A stretch of DNA of 14,903 nt from an uncultured Oscillospiraceae bacterium. Its GTDB lineage: Bacteria > Bacillota > Clostridia > Oscillospirales > Oscillospiraceae. The position numbers and the translations under genes are program-made. Below, one piece after another: positions 5,554-12,983 of the stretch. The first letter of the stretch is position 1. Every line of letters begins with the position of its first letter. The stretch covers positions 1 to 14,903 of the forward strand of contig CAKTPC010000043.1 in assembly GCA_934590505.1 (NCBI GenBank), given 5' to 3'. A model generated the notes under the pieces. The model was not told where the DNA came from. It saw only the letters and a list, made by a program, of their open reading frames with translations, and made no database searches.

Positions 5554-6555
5554 TCAGCAGACGACGTCGCAGCCCATCTGCTTGAGGATCTCGCGCAGCT
5601 CGGGGATCTCTTCTTCGGGGATGTTCTCCATAGGCTCACGCGCATAGCCGGAGGGCATACCGCAGAGCGCCGCGGCGGCCTTGTTCGCAGCCTGATAATA
5701 CGGCATGTCGGTGGGCAGATCCTTGCTGGCGTGTACGGCGGAGGGAACCTGAGAGTGCTTTGCGGCAAGGCGGAACACCCAGTTCCAGAACAGGTTCATC
5801 TTGTCCGCGGTCTCTCTGACCTTGGCAATGTCCCCAGCCTGACCGGCATGGTACAGGTCGAGCGCGAGGTGAGGAGCATAGTTGAGCATCTCGGTGACAT
5901 AGCCCTTGCAGCCGTGGAAGCACATGTACTGATACATGAAGTGGCCGAGACCGGCGAAGATCGCCATGTCGTTCGGGTCGATGTTCTGGAGCATGCCGAG
6001 GAAGGCGTTGGGGTTGTTGGTGTTTTCCTTCAGGCCGATGATGTTGTCGACCTTGGACAGCCTCTTGATGACGGGCATGGGCAGCCAGAGCTTGCTGGCG
6101 GCGGGGTTGTTGTATATCGTGATGCCGATATCGACAGCCTCGGCGATCGTCTCAAAGTGGCGGATGATGCCGTCGGTGGTAGGCATGGTGTAGTACGGCG
6201 GGACTATGAGAAGTCCGTCCGCGCCCGCGGACTGGGCGTACTTGGAGAATTCGACGGTGTTGCGGGTACCGGCGCGGCCGGAGCCGATCATGACGGGGAA
6301 CTTGCCGTTTACTTCCTCGCAGACGACATCGACAACGGTCTTGTTCTCGGCTTCGCTCATGGCATAGAACTCGCCCGTGGTGCCGAGCGCGATAAAGACG
6401 ATGTCCTCGCCCTCGAGAGCCTTGTTCTCAGTCACGCGGCGGACGCTCTCGCGCAGCGCCGGGACGTTGAGATCGCCGTTTTTATCGAAGGGAGTAAGGG
6501 AGAGATGGAATATACCCTTGGTTTTTTCTTTCATTTCCTGAGGTTTGAGTGACAT
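5554..6555 (-). CDS. DapA/NanA-superfamily pyruvate-dependent aldolase or lyase, not true DHDPS
   Basis: This 333-residue TIM-barrel enzyme has the superfamily motifs GTTGE (58-62), IYNNP (147-151, Tyr148) and GLKENT (174-179). Lys176 is the Schiff-base lysine, 28 residues after the Tyr as in DapA. The enzymes bind pyruvate as an imine and either add it to, or release it from, an aldehyde. Authentic dihydrodipicolinate synthase has YNVPSRTG, whose Arg binds aspartate semialdehyde. Here the sequence is YNNPAASK, with Ala at that place, so lysine synthesis is unlikely and a catabolic aldolase or lyase for a sugar acid or related acid fits better. The upstream in-frame GTG at 6570 is rejected because it sits inside the Shine-Dalgarno GTGGAGGAAA; the ATG at 6555 has GGAGG at a proper distance. 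It lies between dctM and the dehydrogenase in one operon. Confidence 0.88.
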   Translation of the reverse strand: MSLKPQEMKEKTKGIFHLSLTPFDKNGDLNVPALRESVRRVTENKALEGEDIVFIALGTTGEFYAMSEAENKTVVDVVCEEVNGKFPVMIGSGRAGTRNTVEFSKYAQSAGADGLLIVPPYYTMPTTDGIIRHFETIAEAVDIGITIYNNPAASKLWLPMPVIKRLSKVDNIIGLKENTNNPNAFLGMLQNIDPNDMAIFAGLGHFMYQYMCFHGCKGYVTEMLNYAPHLALDLYHAGQAGDIAKVRETADKMNLFWNWVFRLAAKHSQVPSAVHASKDLPTDMPYYQAANKAAAALCGMPSGYAREPMENIPEEEIPELREILKQMGCDVVC

Positions 6556-6602
6556 ATTATTTTCCTCCACTGTTATATGTATGTTGATTTGGCTGTTGGG
6601 TG

Positions 6603-7895
6603 TCAGTCAAGAAACCCTGAGATCGTCGGCAGCCATGTGGCTGTCTGGGGAACAAAGCAAACTATTGCGAGGACAAGTATCGCGAGGATCATAAAGGGGA
6701 CCAGCGCCTTTACCACGTCCTCGAATTTTCTCTTGCCGACGGCTGCACCCGCGTAGAGCACAACGCCAACAGGCGGGGTGACGAGGCCAATCGTGAGGTT
6801 CAGGAGCATGATGACGGCGAAATGCACGGGAGCGATGCCGACCTTGTACATTATGGGGGCGAGGATCGGCGCGAACAGAATGATCGCGGCGCCGGTGTCC
6901 ATCCACATGCCGACTATCAGCAGGAAAATGTTCACCATGAGAAGCAGCAGGTACTTGTTGTCCGAGATGCTCAGCATGAATGCCGCTATTGCTTCGGGAA
7001 CCTTTTCCTTTCCCATTACCCAGGCAAAGACAGACGAGAACGAGATAATGAGGAATATATTGGCCATCTGTCTGGCAATGCCGCCGAGAGCCGAGAGAAA
7101 GTCATTGAGGTGATAGTTCCGGTAGGCGATGACGCCGAGGAAGAGCGCATAGAGGCAGGCAATGTTTGCAGACTCGGTCGCGGTGAACACACCGCCGAGA
7201 ACGCCGCCGATTATTATAAACGGCATGCCCATGGTCACAAGGCCGTCTATGGCGATGCGGAGGATCTGCTTTTTCGTGCGCTTTTCCAGCGAACGGGGAA
7301 AGTTCATCCTGTCGCGGATGGAAATGATATAGAGGATCTGGCCGCCTCCGAGCATTATCCCGGGGATCACGCCCGCAAGAAACAGCGCGCCGACCGACAG
7401 GCTCATTACGCTCGCGTACAGGACCGCAATGTTGCTGGGCGGAATGAGCGGGCTTTCGAGGGAGGATGCGCAGGTGAGGGCACAGGAGAAGTTCTTGTCA
7501 TAGCCCTCCTTGTCCATTTCGTCCATCTCTATCGGACCGAGCGAGGCGATATCGCCGAGGGCGGTGCCGGATATGCTGCCGAATATCATGCTGACGATGA
7601 CATTGACAAAGGCAAGGCCGCCGCGGAAGCGCCCGACGAACAGCTTCACCAGCCTGAACAGCTTTCCGGATATATCCGCGTTTACCATGATGTCCGAGGC
7701 CAGCAGGAAAAACGGGATCGCCAGCAGCTGGAACTGATTTATCCCCTCATACAGACGGTTCGGGATAACAACTATGTAGGAAGGATTCGTCATGAGGATA
7801 TAGGTAAGGCCGGTTATGCCCATCGCGTAGGAAATGGGAATGCCGAGAAGAATGGTGCCGATAAGGATCACCATTGCCAGAGCAAATTCACCCAT
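6603..7895 (-). CDS. dctM: TRAP transporter large membrane subunit DctM
   Basis: This 430-residue, very hydrophobic protein has about eleven or twelve membrane helices. DctM features include LLAIPFFLLASDIMVNADIS near residue 60, GSISGTALGDIASLG near 110, SSLESPLIPPSNIAV near 145, VFTATESANIA near 240 and LTIGLVTPPVGVVLY near 370. It is the ion-coupled transport subunit of a tripartite organic-acid importer in the cytoplasmic membrane. Two ATGs compete. The one at 7904 abuts the ribosome binding site AAGGAGG, while the one at 7895 is 9 bases from it, so 7895 is chosen. It then overlaps the dctQ stop by 8 bases (ATGGGTGA), a usual sign of translational coupling. The closely spaced dctP-Q-M order is standard. 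Confidence is high. Confidence 0.95.
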   Translation of the reverse strand: MGEFALAMVILIGTILLGIPISYAMGITGLTYILMTNPSYIVVIPNRLYEGINQFQLLAIPFFLLASDIMVNADISGKLFRLVKLFVGRFRGGLAFVNVIVSMIFGSISGTALGDIASLGPIEMDEMDKEGYDKNFSCALTCASSLESPLIPPSNIAVLYASVMSLSVGALFLAGVIPGIMLGGGQILYIISIRDRMNFPRSLEKRTKKQILRIAIDGLVTMGMPFIIIGGVLGGVFTATESANIACLYALFLGVIAYRNYHLNDFLSALGGIARQMANIFLIISFSSVFAWVMGKEKVPEAIAAFMLSISDNKYLLLLMVNIFLLIVGMWMDTGAAIILFAPILAPIMYKVGIAPVHFAVIMLLNLTIGLVTPPVGVVLYAGAAVGKRKFEDVVKALVPFMILAILVLAIVCFVPQTATWLPTISGFLD

Positions 7896-8394
7896 TGGTC
7901 TCATCCTCCTTGAATCCGAGAATACTGTCCGCCAGCTTCCAGAGCAGCTGGAAGGAAATGATCCCGCTGCCGAAGAGAATGCTGGACTTGGGAATGAACA
8001 TGGATATTCTGAGCGCCGGCGAGGTCTCCATCATGCTGAAGCGCGGGACCTCTTTGCAGGAGATAACAAATATAGTCAGCATGAACGCAAGCATTATCGC
8101 CACATGGATGATGCCGGCGATCTTCTGCCCCTTGCGCGGCAGCTTATCCACGAGGAAGGTGACGGAAGAATTTTCCCACCTTCTCACGAGAGTGCTCGAA
8201 CCGAGGAACGCAAGCCATATCATGCAGTAGCGCGAGGTCTCTTCCGTCCATGCGATCGTGCTGCGGGTGACGTATCTGCCGAAGACCTGAAAGGTAACAG
8301 AAATAAACATCATAAAGGTGAGCACGATGCAGACCCACTGCACGATCTTATCTATTATTTCAGATATCTCGTCCAGTTCTTTTCTTAGCTTCAT
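7888..8394 (-). CDS. dctQ: TRAP transporter small membrane subunit DctQ
   Basis: The 168-residue protein has four hydrophobic helices, starting near residues 17-40 (VQWVCIVLTFMMFISVTFQV). The DctQ motif follows in loop 1 to helix 2: FGRYVTRSTIAWTEETSRYCM, with the conserved W-x-E-E. It partners DctM in the membrane part of the TRAP importer. An in-frame GTG at 8403 precedes the ATG at 8394. The ATG is chosen because GAAGG lies 8 bases upstream and the GTG is inside that site. It starts 19 bases after dctP and overlaps dctM by 8 bases. Confidence 0.92.
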   Translation of the reverse strand: MKLRKELDEISEIIDKIVQWVCIVLTFMMFISVTFQVFGRYVTRSTIAWTEETSRYCMIWLAFLGSSTLVRRWENSSVTFLVDKLPRKGQKIAGIIHVAIMLAFMLTIFVISCKEVPRFSMMETSPALRISMFIPKSSILFGSGIISFQLLWKLADSILGFKEDETNG

Positions 8395-8413
8395 AATCGT
8401 CACCTTCGGAGCG

Positions 8414-9604
8414 TCAGGTGCTTTCGGGCTTCTTTCTGAATGCCTTTATGCAGACGACGATAAGAGCGAGAGCCAGAACCGCGATCGCGATTATATAGCC
8501 GGTGTTGGAGGAGGCGGACGCCGCTTCGACTGTGGTGTAGCCGGAGGCTTCCTCGGCCTCGGTCGCCTTGACGGCATTGACAAAGTTATCGACGGTCTCT
8601 GCGCCTATCTCGCCCTTCAGCCATTCAACGACGGGAGCCTGAGCAATCTTGAAGGTCTCTTTCTCTTCGGGAGTCGGGGAGTAGACATCAACGCCTTCAT
8701 CGGAAAGGAAGGTCAGAGCCATGCCCTCGGAGGTGGCGATGGTGCCGCGCGCCGCGGTCTGGGCGATCTTGCCGCCGTTTATAATGACTGCCTTGAGATC
8801 ATCCGGGAGAGACTGATACCATGCCTCGTTCACGACGAAATAGCAGGGGCTTATCATGTGGCCGTCAAGGCTGTAGTACTTCTGCTGCTCATAGATGGAG
8901 TTATCGAGCATAACGAGAGGGGAGTTCTCCTGACCGTCAACAACGCCGGTCTGGAGCGCGGAATAGAGCTCACTGAAGGCAAGGCTCTGGGGAACAGCGC
9001 CGAGGGCTTCCATCGTGGCAAGGTGCGCCGCGCTCTGCATGCAGCGGATATTCAGACCCTTGACGTCGTCCGCCGTCTTTATCTGACGGACATTATTGGA
9101 GAAATTGCGGAAGCCGCCGTTATCGAAAGCGGAGATGATGCGCACACCGCACTTGTTGGCGATGTCCTCGTGCATTGCCGCGACATAGTCACTGTCGAGG
9201 AAAGCGTAGAATTCGCAGCGGTCGGAGAAAGTATAGGGGATGGAGAACAACTGAAGGTTGGGGTAGTAGTTCGACAGGTCTCCGTCGCCCGCGGTGCTCA
9301 CCTCGATAACGCCCTGCATGCTCTGGAGAAGGATCTCAGAGGCGTTGCCGAGAGCGGAGTTCGTATAGAGGTTGACCTCGATACGGCCGCTCGAAGCGGA
9401 TTCGACATAGTTCTTGAACGCGAGCATACCGGCGTAGTTGAAGTTCAGAACAGTGTTGCTGCCGATGTTGGTTTTTTCGGTCGAGCTGCAGGCCATGCTT
9501 ATGCTGTACTCGGGGCCGTCCGCACAGGCGGCAATGCTCATCGAGCATATGATCGCCAGCATAAGCGCGGCAGCGATGATCTTTTTGAGGAATCGTTTCT
9601 TCAT
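8414..9604 (-). CDS. dctP: TRAP transporter substrate-binding subunit DctP, with unusual C-terminal membrane anchor
   Basis: The 396-residue protein has a signal sequence (KKRF, then a hydrophobic stretch) ending in I24-A-A-C27, a good lipobox match, so it may be a lipoprotein. The body is DctP: GRIEVNLYTNSALGN near 73-87, IPYTFSDRCEFYAF near 122, then GLNIRCMQS (183-191). Arg187 sits where this family has the arginine that clamps the substrate carboxylate. The usual LQTGVVDGQENSP follows (217-229). After a Ser/Ala/Glu-rich linker, residues 369-386 form a membrane helix (YIIAIAVLALALIVVCIK) with a basic tail RKK, which is not usual for DctP. The start at 9604 has AAAGGAAG 9 bases upstream; an upstream in-frame start at 9652 would put charged residues in front of the signal peptide. 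It is the first gene of the operon and imports an organic acid of unknown identity. Confidence 0.93.
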   Translation of the reverse strand: MKKRFLKKIIAAALMLAIICSMSIAACADGPEYSISMACSSTEKTNIGSNTVLNFNYAGMLAFKNYVESASSGRIEVNLYTNSALGNASEILLQSMQGVIEVSTAGDGDLSNYYPNLQLFSIPYTFSDRCEFYAFLDSDYVAAMHEDIANKCGVRIISAFDNGGFRNFSNNVRQIKTADDVKGLNIRCMQSAAHLATMEALGAVPQSLAFSELYSALQTGVVDGQENSPLVMLDNSIYEQQKYYSLDGHMISPCYFVVNEAWYQSLPDDLKAVIINGGKIAQTAARGTIATSEGMALTFLSDEGVDVYSPTPEEKETFKIAQAPVVEWLKGEIGAETVDNFVNAVKATEAEEASGYTTVEAASASSNTGYIIAIAVLALALIVVCIKAFRKKPEST

Positions 9605-9697
9605 GGTGTTTTTCTTCCTTTCTTTTCTTGTCTTTTCTATTTGTGCCTGCACAGCAGGTTGCTCATGTTTTTATAAATGTTGAATACCACTTAATGA

Positions 9698-9707
9698 TGT
9701 AATTACA
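9698..9707. promoter_or_regulatory. 10-bp palindrome at the dctP transcription start
   Basis: TGTAATTACA is perfectly symmetrical and touches the downstream edge of the dctP -10 element, at the expected transcript start. It could be a second operator in this promoter. It is short and AT-rich, so the evidence is weak. Confidence 0.3.
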
Positions 9708-9735
9708 CAATAACACCGCGCAGAGTAATTGTCAA
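9707..9735 (-). promoter_or_regulatory. sigma70 promoter of the dctPQM-lyase-dehydrogenase operon
   Basis: On the minus strand, a perfect TTGACA (9730-9735), 17 bases, then TATTGT (9707-9712), about 100 bases before the dctP ATG. The consensus -35 suggests a strong promoter that would need repression. Confidence 0.72.
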
Positions 9736-9773
9736 CATAGAATTCAAAATAAAATTAAATTTTCAGCTTTAAA

Positions 9774-9788
9774 ATTTGTATGACAAAT
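9774..9788. promoter_or_regulatory. FadR/FCD-type GntR operator between the divergent promoters
   Basis: ATTTGT-ATG-ACAAAT is a perfect inverted repeat with 6-base arms. It contains TTGTATGACAA, which fits the TnGTnnnACnA core known for FadR-subfamily GntR regulators. It lies 38 bases upstream of the dctP -35 and 26 bases upstream of the gntR -35, so one bound dimer could influence both. Confidence 0.6.
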
Positions 9789-9814
9789 AATTTTCAAAAT
9801 TATAGTCATTCTAC

Positions 9815-9843
9815 TTGAATATGCGCCAGAGATGTGATATATA
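9815..9843 (+). promoter_or_regulatory. sigma70 promoter for the gntR gene
   Basis: TTGAAT (9815-9820), 17 bases, TATATA (9838-9843). It lies about 31 bases before the gntR ATG, with the ribosome binding site AGGAG at 9861-9865. Confidence 0.6.
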
Positions 9844-9874
9844 TATATTTGATACTTGTTAGGAGTCTTTTATT

Positions 9875-10558
9875 ATGGAGATTAAAAGCCAGGAAGCCGT
9901 TGACAAAGTCAAGGAATACCTCCTTGTCAACGGATTTATGCCGGGAGATAGGATCCCGATACAGTCAGAGCTGTCTGCCGCGCTTGGCATCTCTGCGCGG
10001 CCGCTGCGCGATGCGATAAACGTTTTGGTGAATCAGGGACTGCTGATCCCCAGAGGGCGCGCGGGCACGTATATGTCAAACCCGGAGAGAGAGTCCGTGG
10101 TGGAACCGATACGCTGGTTCTATGAGATCAAGCAGACCCCCAGCTATGATCTTATACAGGCGAGGATCATTCTGGAAAGGGCCATTATTGCCGAGGTCTG
10201 CGTTACGAGAACGACGAAGGATCTCCTCATGCTTCAGCAGATCGTCGACGCGCAGGGGCAGGCGGGTCTGTCAGCCGATGCGGAGCTTAAGCTGGACAAG
10301 GAGTTCCATCTCCAGCTCGTAAGCTGCGTTCATAACAAGGCGCTCGATGTGGTCGGCAATATTATCCTGCTCCAGCTTGACCTTGTCCACGAGCGCGGCC
10401 TGTACCCGGAGGACGACCATATACGCTCCAGCGACCATCAGAAGATCATTGATCTTCTGTTCAGCCGGGACGTGGAGCAGGCAACGGAGTTTATCGCGAC
10501 GCATATAGAGCGCTGCTGCGTGATAGCCAACGAGGCGTCAGACAACCCGCTTGAATAA
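9875..10558 (+). CDS. GntR-family regulator, FadR/FCD subfamily, local regulator of the TRAP operon
   Basis: This 227-residue regulator has an N-terminal winged helix: GFMPGDRIPIQSELSAALGI (20-39), SARPLRDAINVLVNQGLL (40-57) and the wing PRGRAGTYM. An FCD ligand domain of about seven helices follows. The FCD metal/ligand residues are in place: D141 and H145 (KLDKEFHLQL), H188 (SSDHQKI) and H210 (ATHIERC). Proteins of this class bind an organic acid, often through the metal, and release or change DNA binding. It is divergent from dctP with a matching palindrome between, so it very probably controls the TRAP operon in response to the imported acid or a breakdown product. The start is fixed by AGGAG 9 bases upstream. 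A strong terminator follows 16 bases after the stop. Confidence 0.93.
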   Translation: MEIKSQEAVDKVKEYLLVNGFMPGDRIPIQSELSAALGISARPLRDAINVLVNQGLLIPRGRAGTYMSNPERESVVEPIRWFYEIKQTPSYDLIQARIILERAIIAEVCVTRTTKDLLMLQQIVDAQGQAGLSADAELKLDKEFHLQLVSCVHNKALDVVGNIILLQLDLVHERGLYPEDDHIRSSDHQKIIDLLFSRDVEQATEFIATHIERCCVIANEASDNPLE

Positions 10559-10574
10559 GCGGGAGTGATAAACA

Positions 10575-10621
10575 AAAAAGGCTGGACAGCCATCCATTTG
10601 GAATGGCTGTCCAGCCTTTTT
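10575..10621. terminator. strong bidirectional intrinsic terminator
   Basis: Perfect 19-base arms, AAAAAGGCTGGACAGCCAT and its complement, enclose a 9-base loop. The stem is flanked by an A run on the left and a T run on the right. It ends gntR rightward and the zinc-ribbon gene leftward. Confidence 0.9.
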
Positions 10622-10637
10622 GATTTAATTATACGTT

Positions 10638-10865
10638 TTACTCGTTCGGGTTAGCGCGGACTATCTTGCCGAGGTTCCATACAAGCGCGGCTTCATGCGC
10701 CGCCTGCTCGCGCTCCTCGGGGGTCTTGTAGCTGAAAGCCGCGGTCTGAGAGCCGCAGTCGACGCACATGGCGTACCAGCACCAGCCCTGCTCCTCTTCG
10801 AGCAGCCCCGCGCCGCCGCAGTACGGGCAGTCGTGCAGCTCGATCTTATCAAAAATATCAGACAT
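10638..10865 (-). CDS. small Lar-like zinc-ribbon protein
   Basis: The 75-residue protein has two CxxC knuckles, C13-P-Y-C16-G-G and C34-V-D-C37-G. They are followed by an acidic helix and AALVWNLGK, close to the 'AieaWNrr' ending of Lar-type (restriction alleviation-like) zinc ribbons. In Firmicute chromosomes such proteins are mostly uncharacterised, so no restriction link is claimed. The in-frame GTG at 10874 overlaps the stop of the preceding gene, but the ATG at 10865 is chosen because GGAG lies 8 bases upstream. It starts 5 bases after the fakA-like stop, so it is the last gene of the asp23-fakA operon. Confidence 0.75.
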   Translation of the reverse strand: MSDIFDKIELHDCPYCGGAGLLEEEQGWCWYAMCVDCGSQTAAFSYKTPEEREQAAHEAALVWNLGKIVRANPNE

Positions 10866-10870
10866 ACCTA

Positions 10871-12571
10871 TCACTCCACAGAAATCATGTAGTAATACAC
10901 GGGCTGGCCGCCATTGACGACGCTGACCTCGGCGTCCGGGAAGCAGCCGATGATCGTCTCCGCGGCCTCGTTCGCCTTGTCCTCGGCAACATCGCTGCCG
11001 TAGTAGACGGTGATGAACTCGGGACTCAGCTCGTCGAATGCCCAGCTCAGCTCCTTGAAGAGCGTCTTTTCGCTGCTGTAGCTGCCGAGCAGAGCGCCGT
11101 CGAGCAGCGCGAGGTATTCGCCCGCGTGTATCTCATGGCCGTCGAAGTCCGAATCGCGCGCGGCGTAGGTGACCATAGCGGTGTGGACGTTGCCGGCGGC
11201 CTCGTTCATCGCGGCGATAAGGTTCTCCTCAGTCTCTTCGGGGTTAAAGTTCAGCATCGCGGAGATGCCCTGCGGCACGGTCCGCGTCGGGATGATGACG
11301 ACCTTTTTATCACTCAGACGGACGCACTGCTCCGCCGCCATGATGATGTTCTTATTGTTTGGCAGCACGAAAACGGTGTTTGCCGGGGTGCGGTTTATCT
11401 CTTTGAGGATATCGTCAGTCGAGGGGTTCATGGTCTGACCGCCGGTGACGATGCCATCCGCGCCAAGCTCCTTGAACAGACCTTCAAGACCCTTGCCCGC
11501 GCACACGGTGACGACGCCGTAGTCCTTCACACTCTTGCAGTACTGCTCCTCGCCCTCCTCAAGCTCGCGCTCGATGGCGTCGAGGTCATCAGTCGTCTGG
11601 ACGTGTTTGCCGGCAAGGATATCGTCATGCTGGGTGCGCATATTCTCGATCTTCGCAAGCTCCAGCGTGCCGAAATTCTGCGCCTCGTTGAGGGCATTGC
11701 CGGGGATGTTGGTGTGGACGTGTACCTTGAAGGCCTCGTCGTCCTCACCGATAACAAGGCTGTCGCCTATGCTCGTAAGGTATTTGCGCAGCGGCTCAAG
11801 GTCGACGTCGGGATCATGCTTGCGTACGATAAAGACCGTGTCGAACGCAAAGGTGATGTCCTCCGTGTCGAACACGTCAAAAGCGCTGCTCTCCTTCTCG
11901 GTCTCGACTATCTCGTCAACGCTCTCGGGAGCGGTGATCTCGCCGCGGTAGGAGGCGAGCATCGCGCCGAGGATGTACATGTAGCCCTGACCGCCGGCGT
12001 CGATAACTCCGGCCTTCTTGAGCACGGGGTTCTGGTTCACGGTCTCGGCCAGCGCGTCATTGCCGGCCTTAATGGCGCAGTCAAGGCAGCTTTCAAGGCT
12101 TGCACCGGCGTTCGCCGCTTCGACGGCGGCAGCCGCCGCTATGCGCGAGACGGTAAGGATGGTGCCCTCGGCGGGCTTCATAACGGCCTTGTAGGCCGCG
12201 TCGACGCCGTCCTGCATCGCACCTGCAAACTCCTGTGCGCCCGCGGTATCGAGCCCTTTGAGACGCTTGGAGATGCCCCTGAAGAGCAGGGAGAGGATAA
12301 CGCCGGAGTTGCCGCGCGCGCCCCTGAGGAGCGCGGACGCCACGCAGTCCGCCGCTGCGGCTATCGTGTCGAACTCCTTCTTCTTAAGCTCCGTCGCGGC
12401 TTTATCCATGGTCAGCGCCATATTGGTGCCGGTGTCCCCGTCGGGTACGGGGAAAACGTTGAGGTCGTTTATCGCCTGAACATTGGCATGGAGCGCTGCG
12501 TTGGCACAGAGTATCATCTCTTTGAAGGCAGCGGCGTCTATATAATTTCTCAATTGAATGTACCTCCGCAT
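10871..12571 (-). CDS. fakA: FakA/YloV-like fatty acid kinase, DAK2 + middle + DegV-like domains
   Basis: The 566-residue protein shows the full YloV layout. An N-terminal DAK2 nucleotide domain carries NDLNVFPVPDGDTGTNM (35-51, Mg-ATP aspartates D44 and D46) and RGARGNSGVILS (83-94). A middle domain has KVHVHTNIPG (282-291), and a C-terminal DegV-like part has DGIVTGGQTMNPST (372-385) and PNNKNI. FakA phosphorylates fatty acids held by separate FakB proteins, feeding external fatty acids into phospholipid synthesis; no FakB gene is nearby here. Two starts are possible. ATG 12571 has GGAGGG at good distance, but that site lies in a hairpin. TTG 12553 has GGAGG 9 bases upstream and gives a more usual N-terminus (RNYIDAAAF). 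The metal-site segment usually written YCTEF reads FDTVF here, so the expected Cys is Asp244. It lies 27 bases after the asp23-like gene. Confidence 0.9.
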   Translation of the reverse strand: MRRYIQLRNYIDAAAFKEMILCANAALHANVQAINDLNVFPVPDGDTGTNMALTMDKAATELKKKEFDTIAAAADCVASALLRGARGNSGVILSLLFRGISKRLKGLDTAGAQEFAGAMQDGVDAAYKAVMKPAEGTILTVSRIAAAAAVEAANAGASLESCLDCAIKAGNDALAETVNQNPVLKKAGVIDAGGQGYMYILGAMLASYRGEITAPESVDEIVETEKESSAFDVFDTEDITFAFDTVFIVRKHDPDVDLEPLRKYLTSIGDSLVIGEDDEAFKVHVHTNIPGNALNEAQNFGTLELAKIENMRTQHDDILAGKHVQTTDDLDAIERELEEGEEQYCKSVKDYGVVTVCAGKGLEGLFKELGADGIVTGGQTMNPSTDDILKEINRTPANTVFVLPNNKNIIMAAEQCVRLSDKKVVIIPTRTVPQGISAMLNFNPEETEENLIAAMNEAAGNVHTAMVTYAARDSDFDGHEIHAGEYLALLDGALLGSYSSEKTLFKELSWAFDELSPEFITVYYGSDVAEDKANEAAETIIGCFPDAEVSVVNGGQPVYYYMISVE

Positions 12572-12591
12572 GGCATGGGCCCTCCCATGCC
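12572..12591 (-). promoter_or_regulatory. hairpin enclosing the ribosome binding site upstream of the fakA-like ATG
   Basis: In the transcript GGCAUGGG and CCCAUGCC pair perfectly around AGGG. The Shine-Dalgarno that would serve the ATG at 12571 (GGGAGGG) lies mostly in the stem and loop. There is no T run, so it is not a terminator. It may limit fakA translation or force use of the TTG start and its own GGAGG. Confidence 0.45.
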
Positions 12592-12598
12592 GGAATTT

Positions 12599-12949
12599 TT
12601 ATCCGATGATCGTGTCAATATAAACGTCAACGCTCTTGACCGGGACTCCGGCGGCCTTCGTGAGCTTATAGCTGACTGTATTCATAATGCTGCGTGAAAC
12701 TGCCGCGATATTGACGCCGTGGTCGACGCCGATATGCAGCTCGAGAGATACGCTGCCGTCGCCGTTATAGTGTACCTCAACGCCCTTGGACATTGATTCT
12801 CTGCGCAGAAGCTGGAGCGGACCTCCGTCCTTGCTGCGCCCTGCCATACCCTTGACGCCGAAGCAGCTGGTAGCCGCGTCGCCCGCAAGGTAGGTCAGAA
12901 CCTCATCGGTAATGCTGATGTTTCCCTTGCCGCTGCTGATATTGACCAT
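12599..12949 (-). CDS. Asp23/Gls24-family protein (YloU-like)
   Basis: This 116-residue protein has the Asp23/DUF322 pattern: GNISITDEVLTYLAGDAATSCFGVKGM (about 9-35), where most relatives read 'g.I.I...vi..iA..aa.ev.GV.gm', then VEVHYNGDGSVSLELHIGVDHGVNIAAVSRSI (58-89) and VKSVDVYIDTI near the end. Cytoplasmic proteins of this family are linked to envelope stress or membrane scaffolding in Firmicutes; the YloU branch sits directly before YloV/FakA, as here. The ATG at 12949 has AAGGGAG 10 bases upstream. It is the first gene of the asp23-fakA-zinc ribbon operon, with its own promoter and a structured leader. Confidence 0.9.
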   Translation of the reverse strand: MVNISSGKGNISITDEVLTYLAGDAATSCFGVKGMAGRSKDGGPLQLLRRESMSKGVEVHYNGDGSVSLELHIGVDHGVNIAAVSRSIMNTVSYKLTKAAGVPVKSVDVYIDTIIG

Positions 12950-12983
12950 TAAGTAACAGCTCCCTTCCTTCGGTTTCCCGGCA

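Noticed and set aside
5554..6555. Calling the lyase dapA (lysine biosynthesis)
   Set aside because: The Arg of the YNVPSR motif is replaced by Ala, and the gene sits in a TRAP catabolic operon.
4532..9676. Several long rightward open frames opposite the TRAP operon
   Set aside because: Each mirrors a gene with clear family motifs on the minus strand, and their compositions are biased and unlike folded proteins.
9838..9847. TATATATATA as a simple repeat
   Set aside because: It is short and forms the -10 region of the gntR promoter.
11126..12697. 523-residue open frame opposite the fakA-like gene
   Set aside because: It is antisense to clear DAK2 and DegV-like motifs, with low-complexity composition and no ribosome binding site of note.
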